DNA of 64,000 bases from Rippkaea orientalis PCC 8801 (GCF_000021805.1 NC_011726.1:1984001-2048000), one strand, 5' to 3'; counted from the stretch's first letter, positions 1-9,077 are shown. Translations and numbers: made by a program. The notes: a model not told the origin generated them from the sequence alone.

Positions 1-1416
1 GGCAGTGTCTTTAATGCGGCTCAACGGCAAAGTCCTCTATTAGTCATTGTGGGAACGGCGGACTCTCACGCCCATACGGGAGAAACTCATATGTATGCGG
101 ACGTAGAAGGCGCAGCAAAGGCAGCAGGGTCCAAATACGTCAAAAACGCTACTGATCCGGCGACGCTGCTGCGAGATTTGCGCGATGCCATTATTGAGGC
201 GCAAATTCCCCCGTTTGGACCGGTTGTCTTTATTGTTGGGTCAAATGTGGCTAATGCCCCCAATACAGAACCCGTTATCGTCCCCAAATTGCCTAACTGT
301 CAACTCGCGCCCCCCTACAGTGAGATCGAAATCTTGGCAGAGGAACTACTTAAGGCTGAAAAACCGACTCTGTTGGTGGGGGATGGCATAGCCAGAAGTC
401 AAGCGCACCAAGAACTTTTAGCTGTCGCTGAAGCCTTGGGAGCGGATGTTTGGGCTTCCATGGAGTCGGAGGTGAATTTTCCTCGCATCCATGCACTGTA
501 TCGGGGCAATCTCGGCCACATGGATGATGCCCGGGGTCGAGATTTGCTCAAAGCGGTAGATTGTGCGCTTGCGGTGGGGACTCCCGTTTATCAAACGGTG
601 TTTAATTCTAAATTGCCCTTATTCTCGCCTAATACGGTTCTAGCAGCGATTAATTATGATCCGGAAACTTCCCTGCGAGGCCACAATGATATTACTTTAC
701 CCATTAAGGGCGATCCCAAACGCATCTTGGGAATGTTGCTAACGGTGATCCAACAGAAACAGACGGCGACGCAAAGGGATCAGGCTAAGCAACGTTTGAT
801 GTTACGAGAACAAGAAAAGTCGGCTTTGATGGCACAACGGCGTACAACCCAATTGGCACAACCAGGGGTAACGATCGCTAAATTTGGCTATTTCCTTGAA
901 CAAAGACTCAAAGATCTCAGCGATCGACCGATTATTTTCAATGAAGCTTTAGAGGGGGCTGTTGGCTTAACAGATTATCTGGAAAATGTCAACATTCCAG
1001 GGAAATATTTCGATACGTCTGGAGGTTCCCTCGGTGAGTGGGGTGGTGCGGTGGGTGCATCCTTGATTCACGGACGGACTATCGTTTTTATCGGGGATGG
1101 GGGCTTTCATTACCCACTACAAGCTCTTTGGAATGCAGCACAGGAAAAATTGCCCCTTGGTTTAGTGGTGGTTCATAATGGGACTTATGGTCTTTTGTAT
1201 AGTAACCTGGATGCGGCGTTAAGACAACAAGGGATTGATCCGGCTTCCATGCCTCATCCCCATTATTATGATCTGCCGGGGATTGATTATGTCAAGATTG
1301 CTGAGGGTTATGGTATTCCAGGGATGAGGGTAGACCAAGAATCTCAAATAGAAGTGGCTATTGATAAAATGTTGCACAGCAATAGTCCCTTTTTGATCGA
1401 TTTAATCCTTAATTGA
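1..1416 (+). CDS. Thiamine pyrophosphate-dependent enzyme, benzoylformate decarboxylase-like (5' end outside window)
   Basis: The reading frame is open from base 1, so the gene starts upstream of the window; the ATG-like start at 49 is not credible because in-frame codons before it (visible as QRQSPLLVIVG) read as the end of the pyrimidine-binding domain of TPP enzymes. A central domain of the TPP-enzyme type follows, with PTLLVGDGIA and later ALAVGTPVY. The C-terminal cofactor domain has the diphosphate/Mg motif GDGGFHYPLQ about residue 365 of the visible part, ending at VVHNGTYG. Such enzymes decarboxylate or ligate 2-oxo acids; overall layout is closest to benzoylformate decarboxylase and acetolactate synthase relatives. 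The exact substrate cannot be read from the sequence. It is followed by intergenic repeats and a convergent gene. Confidence 0.85.
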   Translation, partial: GSVFNAAQRQSPLLVIVGTADSHAHTGETHMYADVEGAAKAAGSKYVKNATDPATLLRDLRDAIIEAQIPPFGPVVFIVGSNVANAPNTEPVIVPKLPNCQLAPPYSEIEILAEELLKAEKPTLLVGDGIARSQAHQELLAVAEALGADVWASMESEVNFPRIHALYRGNLGHMDDARGRDLLKAVDCALAVGTPVYQTVFNSKLPLFSPNTVLAAINYDPETSLRGHNDITLPIKGDPKRILGMLLTVIQQKQTATQRDQAKQRLMLREQEKSALMAQRRTTQLAQPGVTIAKFGYFLEQRLKDLSDRPIIFNEALEGAVGLTDYLENVNIPGKYFDTSGGSLGEWGGAVGASLIHGRTIVFIGDGGFHYPLQALWNAAQEKLPLGLVVVHNGTYGLLYSNLDAALRQQGIDPASMPHPHYYDLPGIDYVKIAEGYGIPGMRVDQESQIEVAIDKMLHSNSPFLIDLILN

Positions 1417-1478
1417 AACTCGATCTCGATTTAACGGCTCTCCCGTACTTGTGGTGATAAACAAAACTTATCGTTTAT

Positions 1479-1505
1479 AGGGAACAGGGAACGGGGAACA
1501 GGGGA
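1479..1505. repeat. Short tandem heptamer repeat (GGGAACA/GGGAACG)
   Basis: Three to four imperfect copies of the 7-base unit GGGAACA or GGGAACG lie between the TPP enzyme and its convergent neighbour. Such short tandemly repeated repetitive (STRR) heptamers are a known feature of cyanobacterial intergenic DNA. Confidence 0.7.
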
Positions 1506-1560
1506 TAAAATATAACAAAAATAACAATTTACAACCATAATCCCGAAAGAGCCGATTTAA

Positions 1561-1622
1561 CTAAGTAGGTCGGTATAAATAAAGCTAGGGTGGGCAATGC
1601 CCACCAAAAAGCAGCAAATGCT
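1561..1622. repeat. 62-bp dispersed repeat, copy A, with GGTGGGCA palindrome
   Basis: These 62 bases recur at 61826-61887 with a single mismatch (c versus g in the AAAGCTAGG/AAAGGTAGG stretch). The core, 1589-1605, is an 8-base inverted repeat GGTGGGCA-A-TGCCCACC. Both copies sit just beyond the 3' end of a minus-strand gene. A shorter relative of the palindrome lies at 63497-63520. No coding function is apparent; it could fold as an RNA hairpin or be a small mobile repeat. Confidence 0.85.
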
Positions 1623-1651
1623 GATAAAAGATATTAATAGATTATTGCTTT

Positions 1652-2254
1652 CTATAAAGAACAGCGATCGCTTGAATTATAAACAATACTGCTATAGCGT
1701 CCATCAACGGTTCCAACTTCAACACAATAGCCTGTTTTATTTTCAATATAGTAAGCACTTTTGCCTCCTTCAAAGGTAACAGTATTGCGGTAAGTATAGC
1801 CTCTAGAAATTAAGGTGTTTTCTGCTTGTCCAGCCCTTGCACCGACTAAATCTTTCAATGCTGGTGGTGTTGTACTGTAGAGATTTTCAGGGGTTTTACC
1901 TTGAGAAGAAGATGAAGCGGGGGCTTGTTCTCCCTGATAGACATAAACTGATTCTTTTTGTAAGCGAAAAATCAAGGTATTGCCGTCAATTTCTCGGATA
2001 ACAGGTTTACCATTTTGATCAGTATATTTATTAGTACCGTTGGGTTTGAAGTCATAAGTGATACCATCTTCTCGTCGAATGGTAATAAACCCTTGACGTT
2101 GAGAAAAAGTGCAATTTACTACTTTAGAAACTTTATCTTCTCCCTTCGGATAAATGTCACAACGAGAATTGATGGTATCGGCTTTGACAATGCCCGAAAA
2201 AAACAGGTTAGAAGCGATGATAATCGTTGATAAGAAGGCGTTTTTAGTGTTCAT
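1652..2254 (-). CDS. Secreted protein of unknown function
   Basis: A 200-residue protein with a clear signal peptide: charged MNTKNA start, hydrophobic stretch to about residue 22, and a likely cleavage after GIVKA. The mature part has two cysteines near the N-terminus (DIYPKG and VVNCTF regions), a low-complexity linker with QAPASSSSQG, and a C-terminal module with LVGARAGQAEN and, later, GYCVEVGTVDGRYSSI that resembles a repeat seen in small exported bacterial proteins. I do not recognise a named family with certainty. No strong Shine-Dalgarno precedes the ATG. The next minus-strand gene upstream (2338-2721) is also a small secreted protein, so both may be exported together. Confidence 0.75.
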   Translation of the reverse strand: MNTKNAFLSTIIIASNLFFSGIVKADTINSRCDIYPKGEDKVSKVVNCTFSQRQGFITIRREDGITYDFKPNGTNKYTDQNGKPVIREIDGNTLIFRLQKESVYVYQGEQAPASSSSQGKTPENLYSTTPPALKDLVGARAGQAENTLISRGYTYRNTVTFEGGKSAYYIENKTGYCVEVGTVDGRYSSIVYNSSDRCSL

Positions 2255-2337
2255 TGACAGTTGAAAAATTGTTAATATATGGTGGTTTTTGTTGAAACTC
2301 TTTAGGAAAAGAAAATATCTAAGACAAGGAAGTTTTT

Positions 2338-2721
2338 TTACAACTTCCCTTCATTGACAGTCGAGAAGAAATAGTTATAAAATTCGTCTCCTGTCACGAC
2401 ATTAATGACAACGACTCGTTTTGTCCCTTTGTCATACATAACCCGAACTTTTTTATCTTGAGTCATAAACATATTGCCTGAAGTGCGTCGTAACATTCCC
2501 GCAAAGAAAAACTCTCCATCTTGAATTTGAACGGCAATTTGGTTGGGATTTTTTTGGGGAGTCATATACGTCTTTTTAGGCGTTTTAGACTGGGCAATCT
2601 CAATGGGGCTATTCTGCAAGGAATTAGCTTTAGTTGGTAAGCAAATCCCGACTGTACCCACAAGAAAAGCGATCGCTAATAAATAGGGTTGAAATTTCAT
2701 TGTTTTTCTCAAAAAATTCAA
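2338..2721 (-). CDS. Small secreted hypothetical protein
   Basis: A 127-residue protein with an N-terminal signal peptide (MNFLRKTMK then a hydrophobic run ending near CLPTKANS). A second possible start is the Met at residue 8 (MKFQPYLLAI), which would give a more typical signal. The mature part is short, basic and polar, with TPKKTYMTPQKNPN followed by a compact beta-rich segment (VQIQDGEFFFAGM, KKVRVMYDKG, RVVVINVVTG). No enzyme motif is visible. Function unknown. It is separated by about 80 bases from the secreted protein gene at 1652-2254 and shares its strand. Confidence 0.7.
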   Translation of the reverse strand: MNFLRKTMKFQPYLLAIAFLVGTVGICLPTKANSLQNSPIEIAQSKTPKKTYMTPQKNPNQIAVQIQDGEFFFAGMLRRTSGNMFMTQDKKVRVMYDKGTKRVVVINVVTGDEFYNYFFSTVNEGKL

Positions 2722-2922
2722 GCTTTGGCTATTTTAACACAGAGCAAAACCTTAGCGATTTTTCTGATTGACTATTTATGACAGCGATCGCTAGAATTGT
2801 AAACAGATGTATTAATGAGACGGAAAATTTCTCATAAAAACCATACCATACCGGAGATACAGAGGAAATAAGCCCCCGTCTCAAATCTTTGCTGTTTTGA
2901 GAAGCCTCAACTTTAACTAAGT

Positions 2923-3681
2923 TTAGTTAGGAAACTTCACAGGGGGTTCTATGGATACTAAAGGTTTTGTTTCTACCCCTGTTTCTAAGAAGTTTGCATA
3001 GAACCATCCTCCGATAACTGCCCCAATGATTGGTGCTACCCAAAATAACCACAATTGAGCCATAATTTCTGGATTACCGCAAAACAAAGCAACGCCTGTA
3101 CTGCGAGCAGGATTAACCGAGGTATTTGTTACAGGAATACTAATTAAATGAATTAAGGTCAATCCTAAACCGATGGCAACGGGAGCAAATCCTACTGGTG
3201 CTAAACGGTCCGTTGCTCCCAGAATAATTACCAAAAAAACAGAAGTCATGACGATTTCCGTAACGAGAGCAGATAATAGACCATAACCTCCTGGTGAGTG
3301 GGCTGCATAGCCATTAGTTGCTAAAGGATTTGAACCCGTTAAATCTAGCGTACCATTGCCACTGGCAATCACAAAAAGCACGCCTCCTGCGACAATTGCC
3401 CCTAACACTTGTGCCACAATATAGGGAAGTAACTCAGAACCACTAAAGCGTTTTCCAGCAAATAAACCAAAGGAAACAGCCGGATTAAAATGACCACCAG
3501 AAATATGCCCAACGGCATAAGCCATCGTTAGTACCGTGAGTCCAAACGCAAGAGCAACGCCTAAAAATCCCAATCCTAATGGGTTTCCTTCACCCCCAAA
3601 GTTAGCTGCAAGTACCGCACTGCCACAACCTCCTAGCACTAACCAGAAAGTCCCAAAAAATTCAGCAACATATTTTTTCAT
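2923..3681 (-). CDS. aqpZ: Aquaporin Z, water channel of the inner membrane
   Basis: The 252-residue product is a six-helix MIP-family channel. Both NPA boxes are intact: [10 protein letters not shown] (NPA 66-68) and TSVNPARST (NPA 190-192). The residues that set selectivity match the water-specific AqpZ pattern, with His178, Thr187 and Arg193 at the same spacing as in E. coli AqpZ (His174, Thr183, Arg189), rather than the Gly/Asp pattern of glycerol facilitators. The protein is expected to move water across the plasma membrane during osmotic change. The C-terminal tail is about 15 residues longer than E. coli AqpZ. The gene stands alone on the minus strand. Confidence 0.95.
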   Translation of the reverse strand: MKKYVAEFFGTFWLVLGGCGSAVLAANFGGEGNPLGLGFLGVALAFGLTVLTMAYAVGHISGGHFNPAVSFGLFAGKRFSGSELLPYIVAQVLGAIVAGGVLFVIASGNGTLDLTGSNPLATNGYAAHSPGGYGLLSALVTEIVMTSVFLVIILGATDRLAPVGFAPVAIGLGLTLIHLISIPVTNTSVNPARSTGVALFCGNPEIMAQLWLFWVAPIIGAVIGGWFYANFLETGVETKPLVSIEPPVKFPN

Positions 3682-3753
3682 GTTTTAGATTCTTTAAATT
3701 CGATTTTGACTGCAAGTCATTGTAATATGAAATGGCCAGATTTTTGCTATCAT

Positions 3754-3954
3754 CTAAGTACTTAGTCCTAACATTGCCTCTAAAGTAAAGTAAAGAAAGA
3801 AAAAGATACCAATAACAATTCCCACCAAAGCAACGGCGGTAAAGGGATTTTTTAATAAAGGTTTAAGCCAACCAAACACAGAAAAGAAGACCCCTAAACT
3901 GAAACTAATTAGGTAGCGGGGATAACGAGCGACATTTTCAAAAAATTCTCCCAT
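3754..3954 (-). CDS. DUF751/Ycf33-like small membrane protein
   Basis: A 66-residue protein beginning MGEFFENVARYPRYLISF, a start typical of the DUF751/Ycf33 family shared by cyanobacteria and algal plastids. Two hydrophobic segments (about residues 14-32 and 38-60) predict a two-span membrane protein. No biochemical function is established that I can name. It is divergent from the GHL10 hydrolase at 4002, with under 50 bases between the two start codons, so promoters must overlap or one must lie within the neighbouring gene. Confidence 0.85.
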   Translation of the reverse strand: MGEFFENVARYPRYLISFSLGVFFSVFGWLKPLLKNPFTAVALVGIVIGIFFFLYFTLEAMLGLST

Positions 3955-4001
3955 GGGTTAGTCTAGGCGATATACAACGACCATTCTATTATCTACGCTT
4001 T

Positions 4002-5285
4002 ATGCCTAAAAATCTATTTGATCGCAAAGCTGACCAATTGGTTAATTTTAGCCGTTTATGGGGTCGTCAGACTTGGTTACTCTTTCTGGTTATCTTTAGC
4101 TTATCCGTTGTCCTGATTTTAGCAACCCTCCAATATCCCGCCCAGTCGCGTACACCGTCCGAAATTCGTGGGGTTTGGCTGACAAATATCGATAGTGAGG
4201 TACTTTTTAGTCAAAATAGCCTGTCTGATGGCATTAGAACGCTAAAACAGTTAAATTTTAATACCCTGTATCCGACGGTCTGGAATTGGGGTCATACCCT
4301 CTATCCGTCCCCAGTGGCTAAAAAGGTCATCGGAACGCCTTTAGACCCCACAGAAGGCTTACAGGGACGGGATATGTTACAAGAAATCATTGACCAGGGA
4401 CATCAAGCTAACATGGCGGTTATTCCGTGGTTTGAGTTTGGGTTTATGGCTCCGGCTGACTCCCAATTAGCGATAAAATATCCTCAATGGTTAACCGAAC
4501 GGCAAAATGGTGACAAAATTTGGTTAGAAGGTAATGTTCATAAACGGGTTTGGTTGAATCCTTTAAAGCCAGAAGTGCAACAATTTATTACCAGTTTAGT
4601 GACAGAAATTGTTAGTAATTATTCTATTGATGGTATTCAATTTGATGATCATTTTGGCATTCCGTTTGATTTTGGTTATGATGATTTTACCCTTCAACTT
4701 TATCAACAAGAACATCAAGGAAAATTACCCCCAAAGCCACCTCAAAATGTAAAAACTGAGAATAATTGTTCAATTAATAGTCAAGAATGGAAAGAATGGA
4801 CACAGTGGCGAGCCAATAAAATTACGGGGTATATGACAGAATTATTTAAGGCAATTAAAACGATTAATCCTAATGTTATTGTTTCGGTTTCTCCTAACCC
4901 TCAACCGTTTTCAGTTAACTGTTATTTAGCAGACTGGCAGCAATGGGAAAGGCGAGGACTGGTAGAGGAATTAGTCTTACAAGTCTATCGGAATAATCTT
5001 AATAGTTTTAAACAAGAATTATCCCGTCCTGAAGTGCAACAAGCGAAAAAACATATTCCGTTTGGGGTGGGTATTATATCAGGGTTAAAAGGTCGTCCTG
5101 TTTCCATGAAACAGATTAAATCCCAAGTAGAAACAACCCGTCAACAAAAATTTACTGGAGTCTCTTTCTTTTTCTATGAAAGTTTATGGAATTTCGGTGT
5201 AGAATCAGTCAAAGAACGTCAATTAGCGTTTAAAAAGCTCTTTCCTACTTTAGTTGATCGACCAAAGATCAAAAATGTTATTTAG
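4002..5285 (+). CDS. GHL10-type glycoside hydrolase-like protein (YddW family)
   Basis: A 427-residue protein with a single hydrophobic anchor near residues 28-47, so probably held at or exported through the membrane. The catalytic-type domain begins at EIRGVWLTNIDSEVLF and continues with LKQLNFNTLYPTVWNWGH, the classic opening of glycosyl hydrolase-like 10 proteins. A GIQFDDHFGIPFDFGYD stretch near residues 211-227 contains the acidic residues expected in the barrel, and VIVSVSPNPQPFSVNC follows. Members are thought to act on cell wall or other polysaccharides, but the substrate is not established. Gene stands alone on the plus strand. Confidence 0.88.
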   Translation: MPKNLFDRKADQLVNFSRLWGRQTWLLFLVIFSLSVVLILATLQYPAQSRTPSEIRGVWLTNIDSEVLFSQNSLSDGIRTLKQLNFNTLYPTVWNWGHTLYPSPVAKKVIGTPLDPTEGLQGRDMLQEIIDQGHQANMAVIPWFEFGFMAPADSQLAIKYPQWLTERQNGDKIWLEGNVHKRVWLNPLKPEVQQFITSLVTEIVSNYSIDGIQFDDHFGIPFDFGYDDFTLQLYQQEHQGKLPPKPPQNVKTENNCSINSQEWKEWTQWRANKITGYMTELFKAIKTINPNVIVSVSPNPQPFSVNCYLADWQQWERRGLVEELVLQVYRNNLNSFKQELSRPEVQQAKKHIPFGVGIISGLKGRPVSMKQIKSQVETTRQQKFTGVSFFFYESLWNFGVESVKERQLAFKKLFPTLVDRPKIKNVI

Positions 5286-5360
5286 GGTTTCCTGAAAAAG
5301 TCTTTTAGTGGGGATAAGCAACAGTTTTTTGTTATTTTACCCCCCTTCATCACGTTACGA

Positions 5361-5377
5361 ATGCGTTGGGAACGCAT
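5361..5377. repeat. Extragenic palindrome ATGCGTT-GGG-AACGCAT
   Basis: A perfect 7-base inverted repeat with a three-base loop lies between the GHL10 gene and the small coiled-coil protein. It could fold in RNA but lacks a T tract, so a role as terminator is uncertain. Confidence 0.6.
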
Positions 5378-5436
5378 CCTACGGGTTAAGATACAATAAA
5401 AATTAGGAAAAAATGAGCTAATCAGAGCCAACAAAA

Positions 5437-5652
5437 ATGAATACTATCCCGAATGCTGAACCTACTCTAGTTGATGTTGTTCAAAAGCTAGATAAACTCA
5501 CCGAAGACGTAGAACACCTTTCGGGGGAGGTCAAAAAATTTGATGAACGGTTTGCTGACTATCGACAAGCAACCCAATGGGTGGTTCAACTAGCATTTAC
5601 CCTCATAGCTAGTGCCACTATTACGATGATTATTACTTCAGTTCTTAAATAA
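5437..5652 (+). CDS. Small coiled-coil membrane-anchored protein
   Basis: A 71-residue protein with an N-terminal segment (about residues 10-45) of heptad-like hydrophobic and charged residues, including VVQKLDKLTEDVEHLSGEV, consistent with a coiled coil, then a C-terminal membrane helix (about 49-69, with TLIASATITMIITSV). Such small coiled-coil plus single-span proteins are frequent in cyanobacteria and have no assigned function. The gene ends 18 bases before the convergent ATP-grasp gene. It is accepted as real because of its coherent architecture and ATG start; homology is not confirmed. Confidence 0.6.
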   Translation: MNTIPNAEPTLVDVVQKLDKLTEDVEHLSGEVKKFDERFADYRQATQWVVQLAFTLIASATITMIITSVLK

Positions 5653-5669
5653 TCAAAAGAAAAACTAAT

Positions 5670-7112
5670 CTAGTGATTTAAAACCCAAGTATCTTTACTG
5701 CCTCCTCCTTGAGAAGAATTAACCACTAATGATCCTTTCCTTAACGCGACACGAGTTAACCCCCCAGGATGAACATAAATTTCATTACCACGATTTAAAA
5801 TATAGGGTCGTAAATCAACGTGCCGTCCTTCAATTTGACCATTAATTAAAGTAGGAACCCGTGATAAACTTAGGGTCGGTTGGGCGATATAATTCCGAGG
5901 ATTAGCGATAATTCTTTGAGCAAACTCTTCCCGTTCAGCTTGGGTGGAATTAATGCCGACTAACATTCCATAACCCCCTGCTTCATTGGCTGCTTTAACC
6001 ACTAATTGATCTAAATGATCGAGCACATAACGGCGATCGCTCTCTTGCCAACACAGATAGGTAGGAACATTCGATAAAATCGGTTCTTCTCCTAAATAAT
6101 AACGAATCATCTCAGGAACATAGGCATAGACCACTTTATCATCCGCTATCCCCGTTCCAGGCGCATTGGCTAAGGCAACCCGTCCTTGCCGATAAACCTC
6201 CATTAATCCTTTGACCCCCAACATCGAGTCAGAACGGAACACCTGGGGGTCTAAAAAGTTATCATCAACGCGACGGTAAACCACATCCACTCGCTGTAGT
6301 CCCTTAGTGGTTTTCATCTGTAAATAGCCATCATAGACCACTAAATCGCGGCCTTCCACCAATTCTACCCCCATCTGTTGGGCTAAAAAAGAATGTTCAA
6401 AATAGGCTGAATTATAGATACCTGGGGTCAAAACCACCACATTCGGGTTAGGAAGATTAGCGGGGGCTAAATTTAATAGAGTTTCCAGAAGATGGCTAGG
6501 ATAGTCATCCACGGGTTTAATAGCCATGGTTTGGAAAATATCAGGGAAGGTACTTTTCATTACCCGACGGTTTTCGAGGACATAAGAGATACCCGAAGGA
6601 ACCCGTAAATTATCTTCTAGAACAAACCAATGTCCATCATGCTCTCGTACTAAATCAGTCCCCGTAATGTGACACCAGATCTCACCAGGGGGTTTCATCC
6701 CGATGCAGGGTTTAAGAAAGCCTTGGGCAGATTCTATGACTTCGAGGGGAATTTTTCCATCTTGGATAATTAGTTGGCGATCATAGATGTCTGCTAGAAA
6801 CAGATTTAATGCTTGAATACGTTGTTTAAGTCCTTTTTCCAGGGTTAACCACTGATTATTGTCAATAATTCGGGGGATAATATCAAAGGGAAAAATGCGT
6901 TCTACTCCCTGATCATCGTTATAAACCTGAAAGGTAACACCTAAATTAAAGAGGGCAAGTTGTGCGGTGTCTAGGCGTTGTTGAAGTTCCTCTAAGGGTA
7001 ACTGTTGCATCCATTCAATTAATGAGGCAGCATGAGGTCTTGGCTTTCCTGGGGCTTCATAGAGTTCATCATAAAATGCTTCGGGATCATAGGTATCTAG
7101 ATGCACTGTCAC
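5670..7112 (-). CDS. Circularly permuted ATP-grasp type 2 protein
   Basis: The 480-residue product has the layout of the DUF404/DUF407 circularly permuted ATP-grasp family. Characteristic stretches are YDELYEAPGKPRPHA at the start, IFPFDIIPRII, TGTDLVREHDGHWFVLEDN, PSGISYVLENRR, VVVLTPGIYNSAYFEHSFLA and VKAANEAGGYGMLVG. These proteins are thought to catalyse ATP-dependent amide or peptide ligation, often beside genes for an alpha-E protein and a transglutaminase-like protease. Neither partner adjoins it here: the flanking plus-strand genes encode a small coiled-coil protein and LhgO. Substrate unknown. Confidence 0.9.
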   Translation of the reverse strand: MTVHLDTYDPEAFYDELYEAPGKPRPHAASLIEWMQQLPLEELQQRLDTAQLALFNLGVTFQVYNDDQGVERIFPFDIIPRIIDNNQWLTLEKGLKQRIQALNLFLADIYDRQLIIQDGKIPLEVIESAQGFLKPCIGMKPPGEIWCHITGTDLVREHDGHWFVLEDNLRVPSGISYVLENRRVMKSTFPDIFQTMAIKPVDDYPSHLLETLLNLAPANLPNPNVVVLTPGIYNSAYFEHSFLAQQMGVELVEGRDLVVYDGYLQMKTTKGLQRVDVVYRRVDDNFLDPQVFRSDSMLGVKGLMEVYRQGRVALANAPGTGIADDKVVYAYVPEMIRYYLGEEPILSNVPTYLCWQESDRRYVLDHLDQLVVKAANEAGGYGMLVGINSTQAEREEFAQRIIANPRNYIAQPTLSLSRVPTLINGQIEGRHVDLRPYILNRGNEIYVHPGGLTRVALRKGSLVVNSSQGGGSKDTWVLNH

Positions 7113-7402
7113 CGCTACTTTTCCTCTAACCTGACTGAATTTACCTTAATTTTAACGCGGGACTCAAAAGTTATAGCAGGAGGCAGGGGGCTCCGAGGCA
7201 GAAGGCAGGAGGTTAAAAGCTTACCGCTATTAGGTTTGAGGTTTGAAAATTGATACTAAAATGTGTAATTAATTTTGTTCAGGTATTTAGAAGTCACCAG
7301 TTAATCTTTTTCCCCCCCTCACCCCCTCCCCCTCTCCTCACCCTTGACTGATTCCTCCCCAATAGGAAACAATAGTCCTGTTCTGATCGTGAAAACCCTT
7401 GT
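7113..7402. other. Gene-free stretch with purine- and pyrimidine-rich low-complexity repeats
   Basis: About 290 bases separate two divergent genes. They hold a GCAGGAG/GCAGAAG tandem repeat (about 7175-7213) and a C/T-rich run (about 7308-7348). Promoters for both neighbours must be here, but I see no convincing -35/-10 pair. Confidence 0.6.
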
Positions 7403-8611
7403 ATGTACGACTTTTCGATTATTGGTGGTGGTATTGTTGGACTCTCGACAGCTATGGCATTAGGGGAACGATACCCCCATGCTTCAATTATTGTTTTAGA
7501 GAAAGAAAATGGTCTTGCCTATCATCAAACGGGTCATAATAGTGGGGTCATCCATTCAGGAATTTACTATAAACCCGGAAGTTTTAAGGCCAAATTTACC
7601 CGCGCGGGTAGTCAATCAATGGTTAAATTTTGCCAAATTCATGATATTCCCCATGAGGTTTGTGGTAAGGTCATTGTCGCTACCAAAGAAGAAGAATTAC
7701 CCCGTTTAGAGAATCTCTACCAACGAGGGTTAGAAAATGGCTTACAGGTCAAAAAAATTAGTGCTCAAGAAGTTAAAGAAAAAGAACCTCATGTGCAATG
7801 TTTAGCCGGAATTTATGTACCCACTTCTGGCATTGTTGATTATAAACAAGTTTGTCAAAAATACGCTGAACTCATCCAAAAACAAGGGGGAGAAATTCGC
7901 CTCAATACCCAAGTCAAACAAATTATTAAAACCGCTCAAGGACAAGTCTTAGAAACCCCTCAAGGAACCGTTCATACTCACTTTGTCATTAATTGCGCGG
8001 GACTCTATAGCGATCGCATTGCCCAATTAGGAGGGGTGAACCCCCAAGCCAAAATCGTTCCCTTTCGCGGTGAATATTACGAATTAGTCCCCGAAAAACG
8101 TTATTTAGTTAAAAATCTCATTTACCCTGTTCCTAACCCTGATTTCCCCTTTTTAGGGGTGCATTTTACCCGCATGATCGATGGTAGTATTCACGCGGGT
8201 CCCAATGCGGTGTTAAGTTTCAAACGAGAAGGGTATAAAAAGACGGATTTTGACCTCAAAGATTTAGGTGAAGTGCTGACCTATCGAGGGTTTTGGAAAC
8301 TAGCTGCTAAACACGCGGATGAGGGAATTAAGGAAATCATTCGGTCTTTGAGTAAAGCTGCTTTTGTCCATAGTTTACAACAATTAATTCCAGAGGTTCA
8401 AGCAGCCGATATTATTCCCAGTGAGGCAGGAGTCCGTGCTCAAGCCTTACAAGCTGATGGTAAGTTAGTGGATGACTTTTTAATCATTCAAGATCACCAA
8501 GCTATGCACGTTTGTAACGCACCTTCTCCGGCGGCGACGGCTTCTCTTGAAATTGGTAAGGCCATTGTCTCACAAATTCCCCAACTGGAAACTGAGGCGG
8601 TGATCAATTGA
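7403..8611 (+). CDS. lhgO: L-2-hydroxyglutarate oxidase
   Basis: A 402-residue FAD-dependent oxidoreductase of the DAO family. The dinucleotide-binding loop is at the very N-terminus (IIGGGIVGLSTAMAL), followed by the LhgO-typical HQTGHNSGVIHSGIYY segment near residues 42-58 and an NCAGLYSDRIA stretch near 200. The C-terminal ALQADGKLVDDFLI and HVCNAPSPAATASLEIG also fit this family. LhgO oxidises L-2-hydroxyglutarate, a by-product of central metabolism, to 2-oxoglutarate and passes electrons to the membrane quinone pool. It is monocistronic by context. The assignment from family resemblance is strong; no activity can be proven from sequence. Confidence 0.9.
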   Translation: MYDFSIIGGGIVGLSTAMALGERYPHASIIVLEKENGLAYHQTGHNSGVIHSGIYYKPGSFKAKFTRAGSQSMVKFCQIHDIPHEVCGKVIVATKEEELPRLENLYQRGLENGLQVKKISAQEVKEKEPHVQCLAGIYVPTSGIVDYKQVCQKYAELIQKQGGEIRLNTQVKQIIKTAQGQVLETPQGTVHTHFVINCAGLYSDRIAQLGGVNPQAKIVPFRGEYYELVPEKRYLVKNLIYPVPNPDFPFLGVHFTRMIDGSIHAGPNAVLSFKREGYKKTDFDLKDLGEVLTYRGFWKLAAKHADEGIKEIIRSLSKAAFVHSLQQLIPEVQAADIIPSEAGVRAQALQADGKLVDDFLIIQDHQAMHVCNAPSPAATASLEIGKAIVSQIPQLETEAVIN

Positions 8612-8627
8612 GGTGAAACAGGGATGT

Positions 8628-9077
8628 TTATTTTGATAATCCCAGTTTTTTACGGAAAGGTTCGTCATACATGGCTTCTTGCCAAAAAATGGCTACTTGT
8701 ATTTGTTCAGCCCTCAAATTAATTGCGCCTCTGAAATTGGTTCCTTTAACATTAGCTCCCTCAAAATCAGCTTCTAAGAGATTAGCTTTGGCAAAGTCCA
8801 CCCCAAAGAGATTAGCCCCTTTGAAATTCGTTTTTAACAGGTTCGCTTCTCGGAGATCCGCGCGGAAAAGATTGGCTTTGCTCAAATTGGCTTTAAAAAG
8901 GTTCGCTTTTCGCAGATCTGTCTTAATTAATTTGGCTTCTCTCAAGTCAACATTGATTAACCTCGCATCTTTTAAATTCGCTTTCATTAAGTCTATTTTG
9001 TCTTTAGCGTTTTGTTTTCGCCAAACATTCCAAGCGATCGCTCCTTTTTGTATAATGCTTAGCTGCTCATCATTCAT
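8628..9077 (-). CDS. Pentapeptide-repeat protein
   Basis: The 149-residue product has about 18 consecutive A(D/N)LXX-type repeats between residues 30 and 120, for example KANLFKANLSKANLFRADL, which fold as a right-handed quadrilateral beta-helix. A short non-repeat N-terminus (IIQKGAIAWNVWRKQN) and a C-terminal tail (AEQIQVAIFWQEAMYDE) flank the helix; the same caps occur in many cyanobacterial members. Function is not established for this type. The gene converges on lhgO with 16 bases between stops. A second pentapeptide protein lies at 43309-43908. Confidence 0.92.
   Translation of the reverse strand: MNDEQLSIIQKGAIAWNVWRKQNAKDKIDLMKANLKDARLINVDLREAKLIKTDLRKANLFKANLSKANLFRADLREANLLKTNFKGANLFGVDFAKANLLEADFEGANVKGTNFRGAINLRAEQIQVAIFWQEAMYDEPFRKKLGLSK

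Noticed and set aside
1597-1779. A 60-residue plus-strand frame starting within the 62-bp repeat
   Set aside because: It runs into the 3' end of a credible minus-strand gene and has no domain or ribosome-binding site.
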